Notes under the pieces: model-generated | Told to the model about the DNA's origin: nothing | Database searches by the model: none | What the model saw: only the letters and a program-made list of their open reading frames with translations | Shown: in pieces, positions 8,259-14,242 of the stretch | Numbering within the stretch: the first letter of the stretch is position 1 | Layout of the letters: each line of letters opens with the position of its first letter | Position numbers and translations under genes: made by a program | Assembly: GCA_947304065.1 (NCBI GenBank) | Contig: CAMZAI010000053.1 | Span: 1 to 14,242 of the forward strand | Direction: 5' to 3' | Source of the DNA: an uncultured Clostridia bacterium | Lineage (GTDB): Bacteria > Bacillota > Clostridia > Lachnospirales > Lachnospiraceae | Length of the DNA: 14,242 bases

Positions 8259-9167
8259 TTAGTCCTTTTCTCCGAAGAGTCTGCCCGAAAGTGAAGAGAA
8301 TATCTGAACGATCAGGAGCAGTACGACCGATACGGCCGCCGCATATCCCATCTCGTATCTGATAAATCCGTAATCTTCAATGTGGTTTACTATCAGCTGC
8401 GCCGCGTATCCCGGCGTGGGATTGCCCGCGAGCAGCGTCGAGATCATTCCGTTCTGGAACGCTCCGACTATCTGCATTACCGCCGCGAAGAGCATCTGCG
8501 GCTTCATGCTGGGTATCGTTACGTAGATCATTTCCTGGAAGCGGTTCCTTACTCCGTCGATCGCGGCCGCCTCATACAGCGCCTCGTCCACGTTCAGGAG
8601 TCCCGCGAGTATCGACAGGAAGCCGACGCCCATGCTGCTCCAGAGTCCGATGATAATGACTATCGGGAGCAGGAATTTGGTATTTACGAGCCACTGCACG
8701 GGCTCGTTGATCGCTCCTATGCTCATCAGCCAGCTGTTGAAATATCCCGTCTGGTCGCCGGTGAACATGATCTTCCAGAGTACCGCCATCGCGACACCGG
8801 TCGTCATGCTCGGCGAGTAAAGAATGAGAGCGAATACGGTCCTGGGACCTTTTGTGAGGTTCGCGAGGCCCCAGGCCAGAAGGAACGAAAGTATGTAGCC
8901 TCCGACTCCGACGATCAATGCGTATTTGACCGTGTTCGGAAGGACGAATTTCATGAATGTATCGTCGCTCGTTATGAGGTTGATGTAATTGAGGAATCCA
9001 ACGAATCTCGGACGCTCGATCGCGTTAAAGCTCGTAAAGGAAAGGCCTATCGCAATGACAACAGGCGTCAGTATGAAGATCACAAACAATAGGGCGTAGG
9101 GAAGAACGAACAAATATCCGCTCTTCTGATTCCTGCCCGGCTTTTTGCGCTTGCCGATCATTCTCAT
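8259..9167 (-). CDS. Sugar ABC transporter permease, MalF/UgpA type (first pair)
   Basis: MalF/UgpA-type permease of 302 residues, a normal length for this family. After a basic N-terminus (MRMIGKRKKPGRNQK) the first segment GYLFVLPYALLFVIFILTP is characteristic. Others lie near residues 80-103, 111-133, 165-190, 224-246 and 273-293. The EAA docking loop is LYEAAAIDGVRNRFQE (E199), ending in VTIPSMKP. The start at 9167 has AAAGGAA about 9 nt upstream; a second ATG two codons later is poorly spaced. The gene lies 22 bp after the large solute-binding protein and 20 bp before the MalG-type partner. This is the standard order of binding protein, MalF, MalG in an importer operon. Confidence 0.95.
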   Translation of the reverse strand: MRMIGKRKKPGRNQKSGYLFVLPYALLFVIFILTPVVIAIGLSFTSFNAIERPRFVGFLNYINLITSDDTFMKFVLPNTVKYALIVGVGGYILSFLLAWGLANLTKGPRTVFALILYSPSMTTGVAMAVLWKIMFTGDQTGYFNSWLMSIGAINEPVQWLVNTKFLLPIVIIIGLWSSMGVGFLSILAGLLNVDEALYEAAAIDGVRNRFQEMIYVTIPSMKPQMLFAAVMQIVGAFQNGMISTLLAGNPTPGYAAQLIVNHIEDYGFIRYEMGYAAAVSVVLLLIVQIFSSLSGRLFGEKD

Positions 9168-9189
9168 CGCTTTCCGTTCCTTTCAAAGT

Positions 9190-12165
9190 TTATTGCTTAC
9201 CGAGTATCTCTCTTACCCTCTCCACCGAGGGCACCTCATATTCGCTGATAATATTGCCGTCGGCGTCGATATAGCCGAACTCTTCCAGCTTTCTCGCGGT
9301 CTCCCTGTTTACGATCTTGACCGCTTCGTCTATCCTCGAGCGGACCGTCTCTCCGTTAACGACCACGTCATTGAACGCGTTCGAGAGCTCACGCTCGAGC
9401 ATGTAGCTGCCGAGAAGTCTCGGAGCTTCAAGTATGTATCCGGCCTGCTCCATGATGATGTCCTTATCGCTCGAAGGATAAGGCAGCATCGCGAAGGCTT
9501 CGAGATTGGCCGTGGGCCAGATATATTCGTCGCCGTACATGATCTGTACCATCTGGCCGAATTCCGCCTGAACCTCAGCCTCGGACCACCATTTCATGAA
9601 TTCCCAGGCCTGCTGCTCTCTCTCGTCGTTCGACTTGAACATGACGGTCGATTCGGCTCCGCCGGACATATATCTGCAGATCTCTCCGGTCTCCTCATCG
9701 CGGACGCCGGGCACCAGTGCGATCGACCAGGAATTCTCGATCTCGGGCGCGGCGTTCAGGATAAGGTTATAGGAGTTGAAATCAGCTATTCCGACAGGGA
9801 TGTCTCCGTTGCGGAAATGCTGGTAAAAATTTGGAACGTCCACAGGCATGTTGTAAAGCGTGAACAGATCCGTAAGTGTCGTAAATCCGTCTATCGTCTC
9901 CTCGGAGTCGATCATGAGATTCTGCGCCGTCCTTCCGTAGAGCGTGCCGCCCTTCTGGAAGATCAGCGGTGTAACGCCGTGGAAGTTCCTCATCGTGAGC
10001 ATCGCTCCGGTCGGATAATAAGCGTTCAGGCCTCTCATCTGCAGATCGGGGAGCATCGCGATCAGGTCGTCGATCGTCTCGGGCACTTCAAGTCCGAGCT
10101 TTCCGAGGATATCGGTCCTGTAGAACAGGACGTAAAAGTTCATGGTCTCGGGCAATGAATAAAGCCCGTCTCCGATTATCGAAGGCACCAGAAGTCCGTC
10201 GCTGTAGCGTCCGAAGATCTCGCGGTAGTCGTCGAATTTCGTAAGATCAACCAGTGCGCCTCTCACGCCGATCTCGAACGGGATCGAGTAGTTGATGCCC
10301 GTCGCGATGTCGGGAGTGTCGCCCGAAGCATTCGAAAGGATCAGCTTCTGCGCGTCCGTCATCAGCGAAAGGTCGACCATGATGCCGGTCTTCTTCGTAA
10401 ACTGGTCGTCGATCATCTTCTGCATGATCTCAACATACTGACGCGGGCGGTTCACCCAGACCTGAATATGGGTCTTGTCGGTATTGCTCGAAGAATAGCT
10501 CTGTCCGAAGAAGGAATAAACGAATCTTCCGAGCGAAAGACCTATGCTCTCGAAGAATCCCGCCTTCGACGAGGGCACTTTCTCGCCCTGGAACACATAG
10601 ATCCTGTCGATCGCGGTATTGTTCTTGCCGATGATGTCGACGAAATTCGCGAGCTGGGTATTTATCGAATTGGTGCTGGTCGCCAGCTCATCCACGCGGT
10701 ATACGAGCTCGTTGGGCTCATCCGCAAGGCTCTTCAGCTGTTTTGCCGCAATGATCAGATACGCGAAAGCCGCAACGTCTTCGGCGTTCTTCGCTCCGAC
10801 CAGCTCCGCGGCGCTTCCGGCGATCGAATACAGATCTGCCACCCAGCCGTAAAGCCTCTCTTCAATATCGGGAATGTAGCGGTTAAGCTTCAGATCCCTG
10901 TATTTGTCCTTGTTTGTTCCCGCAACCTTCGTGACTTCGAGCGAAAGATCGCTGATGCCGCTCATGATCGCGTCCACTGCCTCAAGCGCGTATCTGACGG
11001 GGTCCTCGCTGATCGTAAACGAGATCGTATGCTCTCCTTTGTCAAGGTAAACGCTGAGCTTATTCCCATCCGCATCGGTAAGCGCCGAAGTGGTGTATTT
11101 CGCAGCGTACTCAAGCGGATAATCGTTGAATTCCGAGTTCGGGATCTGCCCGTCAACCCTTATGTCAAAGAACACGGGGAAGCCGTTTTTCTCCGATTGT
11201 CTGTAATTTAGAGCGAAATAATAGTACCCGGGGTCGGATACGTCAAAACGGTATGTAACTGCCTGTCCGGCATCTGTAAATGAATCCTCGTCGAGTGTGT
11301 TGAGGATCGTCTCTCTCGTATAGGCGGGTGAAACCGATGAGGAATACTCGCCGACAGCATGGATCGAAGAATCGTTCCTGATGTAGAAATCTTCTCCCTC
11401 GATCGTGATCAGATTGCTGCCCTCCGCCTTCTGCGAACCGCTGTAGGCTGCGACCGGGGCGGGTGCCGAGAGTGTTATGTTTCCGAGAAGGAAGGTTCCT
11501 TCGCTGACCGATATCGTAAATGTCCTGACTCCGGCCTCAAGCTGAACGGCCAGCGGGAGCGAATATCTGTATCCCGAGTCGGAAACCTGTTTATTCTCCC
11601 ATCTTATCAGCTTGTCCGGAAGCGTCACGATCTCATTGCCGTAGCGGTCATAGCTCTTTTCCTCTTTCGCTACCCATGAGGTTTCGAACTTGAGGCTCCG
11701 CATCTCGTAGAAATCGTATTTCCCGTCGATCATCAGGGAGAACTCTATGGGAAGAATGGAACTGTCATAGGAGAGATAATCAAAGCCTATGCTGTAGAGT
11801 GCTGTCTGCGGTACCTCGACCGAGACCTCGATCTCGTCGCCGTGCCTTAGCGCGGCGACGGATGAGGAATATCCATAATTGTCTGAGGTGAGGTATCCTG
11901 CGTTACCGGCAGCGATCGAATCCGCGATGACCGTGACCGAATCGCCTCCCGTATAGGGCTTTGCCGTATATCCTTTGCTTACGCTTGTATAGCCGGTTGC
12001 AAGACGTTCCGCGGCGATCTGCATATCCGCGGGCGATCCGTACGAAGCGGTGTTCGTGACGGCGCCGGCCCGCGACATCTGCGAGAGTCCCGCAGGTACG
12101 CACAGAACCATGCATAATGTAAGCAGTGCGGCGCAAAACCGCTTTTTAAACCTGCTTCCAAACAT
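9190..12165 (-). CDS. Very large solute-binding protein with N-terminal carbohydrate-binding-like modules
   Basis: A 991-residue exported protein, roughly twice the usual size of a sugar-binding protein. A signal peptide (residues 1-35, MFGSRFKKRF then a hydrophobic core) ends in Ala-Gly-Ala; neither Cys18 nor Cys22 sits in a lipobox. Residues about 99-234 and 252-389 are two beta-rich, galactose-binding-like modules. Each carries the pattern VPQTALYSIGFDYL...LMIDG or VSDPGYYYFALNYR...IRVDG, and the second starts with LITIEGEDFY, reminiscent of CBM6/35-type modules. A mainly helical linker spans about 390-555. Residues about 565-975 form a family-1 binding domain (VWVNRPRQYVEIMQKMIDDQF, GDTPDIATG, LPETMNFYVLFYRTDIL, QQAWEFMKWWSEAEVQAEFG). 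The start at 12165 is decided by AGGAGG at 12172-12177 with 6 nt spacing. The in-frame ATG at 12171 abuts that site and a TTG at 12198 lacks one. It lies 29 bp after the GH51 gene and directly before its permeases. Capture of arabino-oligosaccharides is inferred. Confidence 0.9.
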   Translation of the reverse strand: MFGSRFKKRFCAALLTLCMVLCVPAGLSQMSRAGAVTNTASYGSPADMQIAAERLATGYTSVSKGYTAKPYTGGDSVTVIADSIAAGNAGYLTSDNYGYSSSVAALRHGDEIEVSVEVPQTALYSIGFDYLSYDSSILPIEFSLMIDGKYDFYEMRSLKFETSWVAKEEKSYDRYGNEIVTLPDKLIRWENKQVSDSGYRYSLPLAVQLEAGVRTFTISVSEGTFLLGNITLSAPAPVAAYSGSQKAEGSNLITIEGEDFYIRNDSSIHAVGEYSSSVSPAYTRETILNTLDEDSFTDAGQAVTYRFDVSDPGYYYFALNYRQSEKNGFPVFFDIRVDGQIPNSEFNDYPLEYAAKYTTSALTDADGNKLSVYLDKGEHTISFTISEDPVRYALEAVDAIMSGISDLSLEVTKVAGTNKDKYRDLKLNRYIPDIEERLYGWVADLYSIAGSAAELVGAKNAEDVAAFAYLIIAAKQLKSLADEPNELVYRVDELATSTNSINTQLANFVDIIGKNNTAIDRIYVFQGEKVPSSKAGFFESIGLSLGRFVYSFFGQSYSSSNTDKTHIQVWVNRPRQYVEIMQKMIDDQFTKKTGIMVDLSLMTDAQKLILSNASGDTPDIATGINYSIPFEIGVRGALVDLTKFDDYREIFGRYSDGLLVPSIIGDGLYSLPETMNFYVLFYRTDILGKLGLEVPETIDDLIAMLPDLQMRGLNAYYPTGAMLTMRNFHGVTPLIFQKGGTLYGRTAQNLMIDSEETIDGFTTLTDLFTLYNMPVDVPNFYQHFRNGDIPVGIADFNSYNLILNAAPEIENSWSIALVPGVRDEETGEICRYMSGGAESTVMFKSNDEREQQAWEFMKWWSEAEVQAEFGQMVQIMYGDEYIWPTANLEAFAMLPYPSSDKDIIMEQAGYILEAPRLLGSYMLERELSNAFNDVVVNGETVRSRIDEAVKIVNRETARKLEEFGYIDADGNIISEYEVPSVERVREILGKQ

Positions 12166-12171
12166 AAGCAT

Positions 12172-12177
12172 CCTCCT
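12172..12177 (-). promoter_or_regulatory. Ribosome binding site deciding the start of the large solute-binding protein
   Basis: AGGAGG on the minus strand, 6 nt before the ATG at 12165. The ATG at 12171 touches it directly and is therefore unlikely to be used. Confidence 0.85.
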
Positions 12178-12194
12178 AAAACTTAAGTTAAAAC

Positions 12195-13697
12195 TCAAAT
12201 ATCAAGCGCAATATGAAGTACGCTGCGTGCGGGCATCTTGATCTTCAGTTCGCTGCCCTCGGCGGTGTAATCCGTGAACTTCTCTGCGCGTACTGTCTCG
12301 GGCGCGTCGAAGGTATTGTGCGCCTGCATCTCGCCGGTCACGATCTCGGCCGATGAGCCCTTGATCACGGTGTCGGCAAGCGCCGCTCTTACCTCGCAGC
12401 CCTCGCTGCAGGACAGGTTCGTAAGAGTGATATGGATCCTGCCGTCCTTGCCGAGAGATACCGATTCGGTAAGGTTCGGAACCATCTTCTTCTCATCGAT
12501 GCCGACCTTCTCGGTCTCTATGAAGCTGTCGAGCAGCTCGCCGTCCTGATGGTGCTTGTACATGTTGAATACATGATAGGTGGGCGTCTTGATCATCTTC
12601 GAGCCGTCGGTCAGGATCACAGCCTGAAGAACATTTACGAGCTGTGCGATGTTCGCCATCTTTACCCTGTCGCAGTGCTTGTTGAATATATTAAGGTTAA
12701 TGCCGGCAACCAGAGCGTCGCGGACAGTGTTCTGCTGGTAGAGGAAGCCGGGATTGGTTCCGGGCTCTACATCGTACCAGGTGCCCCACTCGTCAACGAT
12801 CAGGCCGACCTTGTGATCTTTGTCATACTTGTCAAGGATGGCGGTATGTCTGTTGATCAGCTCTTCCATGAACAGAGTCTTCGAAAGAGTCTCATACCAT
12901 GCATTCGCATCGAAATCGGTAGCGCTTCCCTTGTGGCTCCACTCGAAAGGAACCGTATAATAGTGAAGCGAGATGCCGTCCATGAAGCCGTGCTGCTGCT
13001 CTGCCTTATAGAAAGCCGCCTTGCATACGCCGTCGGTCCAGTCATAGTCCGAAGCGTTCGCTCCGCATGCGATCTTGTATATAGGCTTATTCCAGTCATA
13101 TGTACGGATATATGTCTGATACCTGCGATACATGTCGCCGTAAAATTCGGGTCTCATGTTGCCGCCGCAGCCCCAATTCTCGTTTCCTACGCCGAAATAA
13201 TCGACTTTCCAGGGTTCCTCATGACCGTTTTCCTTACGAAGATCCGCCATCGGCGATACTCCGTTGAATGTCATGTACTCTACCCACTCGCTCATTTCCT
13301 GAACGGTGCCGCTTCCCATGTTTCCGTTAACATAGGACTTGCAGCCGAGCTGCTTTACGAGCTCCATGAACTCGTGCGTTCCGAAGCTGTTGTCCTCAAC
13401 GACTCCGCCCCAGTGGGTGTTGATCATTTTCTTACGCTTTTCCTTAGGACCGATACCGTCCTTCCAGTGATACTCGTCGGCGAAGCATCCTCCGGGCCAG
13501 CGGAGAACGGGAATCTTCATTTCCTTAAGGGCTTCAACGACGTCTTTACGCATGCCGTTCACATTCGGGATGTCCGAATTCTCTCCGACATACAGTCCTT
13601 CATAGATGCATCTGCCGAGATGCTCCGAGAAGTGTCCCTGAAGTTCGGGATTGATGTGTCCCTTTTTGTTCTTCGGGTTGATAAATAAGTTGAACAT
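12195..13697 (-). CDS. abfA: Alpha-L-arabinofuranosidase, glycoside hydrolase family 51
   Basis: Retaining exo-acting arabinofuranosidase (EC 3.2.1.55) that releases L-arabinose from arabino-oligosaccharides or arabinoxylan fragments in the cytoplasm. At 500 residues it has the usual length of the intracellular GH51 enzymes and no signal peptide. The N-terminal family hallmarks are GHFSEHLGRCIYEGLYVG and VLRWPGGCFADEYHWKDGIGP (about 64-84). The clan GH-A acid/base is E173 in GVGNENWGCGG, and the nucleophile is E303 in LIVDEWGTWYDVEPG. Both match the placement of the corresponding glutamates in characterised GH51 enzymes. The C-terminal ~100 residues form the expected beta-sandwich. The start at 13697 has AAGGAG at 13707-13712 with 9 nt spacing; extension to 13796 would add a non-conserved leader. 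First gene of the minus-strand operon, 29 bp before the large binding protein. It is the only gene here that points to the sugar handled. The symbol is by family; strain naming may differ. Confidence 0.97.
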   Translation of the reverse strand: MFNLFINPKNKKGHINPELQGHFSEHLGRCIYEGLYVGENSDIPNVNGMRKDVVEALKEMKIPVLRWPGGCFADEYHWKDGIGPKEKRKKMINTHWGGVVEDNSFGTHEFMELVKQLGCKSYVNGNMGSGTVQEMSEWVEYMTFNGVSPMADLRKENGHEEPWKVDYFGVGNENWGCGGNMRPEFYGDMYRRYQTYIRTYDWNKPIYKIACGANASDYDWTDGVCKAAFYKAEQQHGFMDGISLHYYTVPFEWSHKGSATDFDANAWYETLSKTLFMEELINRHTAILDKYDKDHKVGLIVDEWGTWYDVEPGTNPGFLYQQNTVRDALVAGINLNIFNKHCDRVKMANIAQLVNVLQAVILTDGSKMIKTPTYHVFNMYKHHQDGELLDSFIETEKVGIDEKKMVPNLTESVSLGKDGRIHITLTNLSCSEGCEVRAALADTVIKGSSAEIVTGEMQAHNTFDAPETVRAEKFTDYTAEGSELKIKMPARSVLHIALDI

Positions 13698-13847
13698 GTG
13701 CGCACTCTCCTTAGTGTTTTTGGTTAAGTAAATAATGAGAAAAACTAACCGAAAACTGCAAATAAAACGTCTGCTTTCACCCGGGTAAGCATCCAAAAAA
13801 GCGCAAAAAAGCTGATAGATCCGCCGTTTTTGAGCCCGTCCTATTAT

Positions 13848-13863
13848 TTAAGCATTCGCTTAA
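13848..13863. promoter_or_regulatory. Operator-like perfect palindrome, copy A
   Basis: TTAAGC-ATTC-GCTTAA is a perfect 6-4-6 inverted repeat just downstream of the predicted operon start. Its size and symmetry fit a dimeric winged-helix repressor such as the ArsR-type protein encoded divergently. Assignment to that protein is inference. Confidence 0.5.
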
Positions 13864-13867
13864 CCTT

Positions 13868-13883
13868 TTCATTATTTGCTTAA
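13868..13883. promoter_or_regulatory. Operator-like motif, copy B (degenerate)
   Basis: TTCATT-ATTT-GCTTAA shares the right half and the spacer pattern of copy A and starts exactly 20 bp later. The two 20-bp units 13851-13870 and 13871-13890 agree at 14 of 20 positions as tandem direct repeats. The left half has decayed. Confidence 0.4.
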
Positions 13884-13894
13884 TCTTTAACTTA

Positions 13895-13923
13895 AACATA
13901 CTACGTTTCACACTTTCCCGCAA
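13895..13923 (-). promoter_or_regulatory. Candidate promoter of the arabinofuranosidase/transport operon
   Basis: On the minus strand, TTGCGG (13918-13923) is followed after exactly 17 nt by TATGTT (13895-13900), a moderate sigma-A match. The predicted start near 13888 would be immediately followed by two copies of the palindromic motif. The resulting leader to the ATG at 13697 is about 190 nt. Confidence 0.45.
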
Positions 13924-13991
13924 TAGTTATTTTGCAGTTCGACGTAAAATTTCGCGTCTGATTTTTGTGCAATATTACCATAAAAATACCT

Positions 13992-14020
13992 TTGAAATCC
14001 CCATGGCAACGTGTTAATAT
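13992..14020 (+). promoter_or_regulatory. Candidate promoter of the ArsR-type regulator
   Basis: TTGAAA (13992-13997), 17 nt spacer, then TAATAT (14015-14020) preceded by TGT, giving an extended -10 context. TATAAT also occurs at 14018-14023 but with a 20-nt spacer. The start would lie near 14027, giving a leader of about 100 nt before the ATG at 14128. Confidence 0.55.
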
Positions 14021-14024
14021 AATT

Positions 14025-14040
14025 TTGAGCATTTGCTTTA
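14025..14040. promoter_or_regulatory. Operator-like motif, copy C at the regulator promoter
   Basis: TTGAGC-ATTT-GCTTTA keeps four of six half-site pairs. The 20-bp segment starting at 14028 agrees with the unit starting at 13851 at 15 of 20 positions. It begins a few bases after the predicted -10 element of the regulator gene, a position suited to autorepression. Confidence 0.45.
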
Positions 14041-14114
14041 GTATTTCATTTATCACTCAAATATGAGCAATTCGATACTGTTTTCTTTAGTTTTCAGTTT
14101 AATCAATACAATTT

Positions 14115-14121
14115 GGGGAGG
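14115..14121 (+). promoter_or_regulatory. Ribosome binding site of the ArsR-type regulator
   Basis: GGGGAGG lies 6 nt before the ATG at 14128 and fixes the start of this edge-truncated gene. Confidence 0.8.
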
Positions 14122-14127
14122 TTCCTA

Positions 14128-14242
14128 ATGTTATATCTTCAGTCACTGCAGGAGGCAGAAGAAGTTTTCAAGGCACTCAGTGCCCCGATGAGACTTCAGA
14201 TCATGGAATTGATATATAAGAATGAACATATGAGCATGAACG
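14128..14242 (+). CDS. ArsR-type winged-helix transcriptional regulator (N-terminus only)
   Basis: Only the first 38 codons are inside the window. The stretch EEVFKALSAPMRLQIMELIY (residues 11-30) is the signature first helices of ArsR/SmtB winged-helix repressors, which usually read as Phe-Lys-Ala-Leu-x-x-Pro-x-Arg-Leu-x-Ile. The visible part has no metal-binding cysteines, but the usual metal sites lie further on, so this says little. The start is set by GGGGAGG 6 nt upstream. It is divergent from the arabinofuranosidase operon, and the shared control region has repeated palindromes at both predicted starts. A local, self-regulating repressor of the operon is therefore the simplest reading. 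From memory, some Firmicute sugar loci carry ArsR-like proteins of around 300 residues with an extra C-terminal region; whether this is one cannot be told here. Confidence 0.82.
   Translation, partial: MLYLQSLQEAEEVFKALSAPMRLQIMELIYKNEHMSMN

Larger units (their letters stand above)
13698..14127. other. Divergent AT-rich control region
   Basis: The 430 bp between the arabinofuranosidase and the regulator gene contain no convincing open reading frame. They hold probable divergent promoters and a three-copy palindromic motif. They also give an inferred untranslated leader of about 190 nt for the operon, with two T-runs in the transcript (two AAAAAAGC copies within 13795-13812 on the plus strand), and one of about 100 nt for the regulator. 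I recognise no known riboswitch. Confidence 0.7.

Noticed and set aside
9145..10158. Plus-strand frame of 337 codons opposite the binding-protein domain of the large gene
   Set aside because: Antisense shadow; the minus strand encodes a clear family-1 binding domain here.
12180..12192. AACTTAAGTT palindrome after the GH51 gene; the TTTAACTTAA part also occurs at 13887-13896 near the operon promoter
   Set aside because: The shared 10-mer is low in complexity and occurs in AT-rich gaps. It lacks the GCTTAA half-site, so I treat it as chance.
12166..12198. Earlier TTG (12198) or ATG (12171) starts for the large binding protein
   Set aside because: The TTG lacks a ribosome binding site and overlaps the GH51 stop; the ATG at 12171 touches the AGGAGG. 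The ATG at 12165 has ideal 6-nt spacing.
12432..13688. Long plus-strand open frame of 418 codons opposite the arabinofuranosidase gene
   Set aside because: It mirrors a strongly conserved GH51 gene, shows no recognisable domain, and arises from the codon pattern of the real gene on the other strand.
13698..13796. N-terminal extension of the arabinofuranosidase to a start at 13796
   Set aside because: The extra 33 residues are not GH51-like and would place coding sequence in the AT-rich leader. The ATG at 13697 has AAGGAG at good spacing and begins right at the conserved N-terminus.
1..14242. Mobile elements, CRISPR arrays, tRNA or rRNA genes
   Set aside because: I looked for transposase-like proteins, regular spaced repeats and RNA signatures and saw none; the window reads as one continuous operon plus a divergent regulator.

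Overview
The window looks like a chromosomal carbohydrate-utilisation locus of a Gram-positive anaerobe, most likely a gut or rumen Clostridia/Lachnospiraceae-type Firmicute. The reasons are strong AAGGAGG-type ribosome binding sites, clustered CUT1 sugar ABC importers without their own ATPase, and the YIP1/DUF5696 gene pair that I associate with Firmicutes. No taxon can be fixed from the sequence alone. Coding DNA is moderately GC-rich. The only sizeable non-coding stretch (13698-14127) is clearly AT-rich.

Layout. Nine genes lie head to tail on the minus strand and read from right to left as one probable operon. They are: a cytoplasmic GH51 alpha-L-arabinofuranosidase (12195-13697); a very large 991-residue solute-binding protein with N-terminal carbohydrate-binding-like modules (9190-12165); a first permease pair (8259-9167 and 7363-8238); a beta-propeller/TPR/YIP1 membrane protein (5289-7346); an exported DUF5696 protein (3116-5299); a second, dissimilar permease pair (2004-3053 and 1067-2074, overlapping by 71 bp); and a conventional solute-binding lipoprotein cut by the left edge (1-971). 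Gaps are short (16-95 bp) or negative, and I see no convincing terminator between the genes. On the plus strand an ArsR-type winged-helix regulator begins at 14128 and runs off the right edge.

Control region. The 430 bp between the arabinofuranosidase and the regulator contains plausible divergent promoters. It also holds three copies of a motif whose best copy is a perfect palindrome, TTAAGC-ATTC-GCTTAA. Two copies sit just downstream of the predicted operon start and one sits at the predicted start of the regulator gene. This is the geometry expected of an autoregulated repressor.

How the genes may work together (inference). Arabinose-containing oligosaccharides made outside the cell are captured by the two binding proteins and imported through two permease pairs driven by an ATPase encoded elsewhere. 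They are then trimmed in the cytoplasm by the GH51 enzyme. The YIP1 and DUF5696 proteins lie between the two importers and are presumably part of the same surface apparatus, but their biochemical roles are unknown. They are the best candidates here for undescribed biology. I saw no mobile elements, CRISPR arrays, tRNA or rRNA genes.
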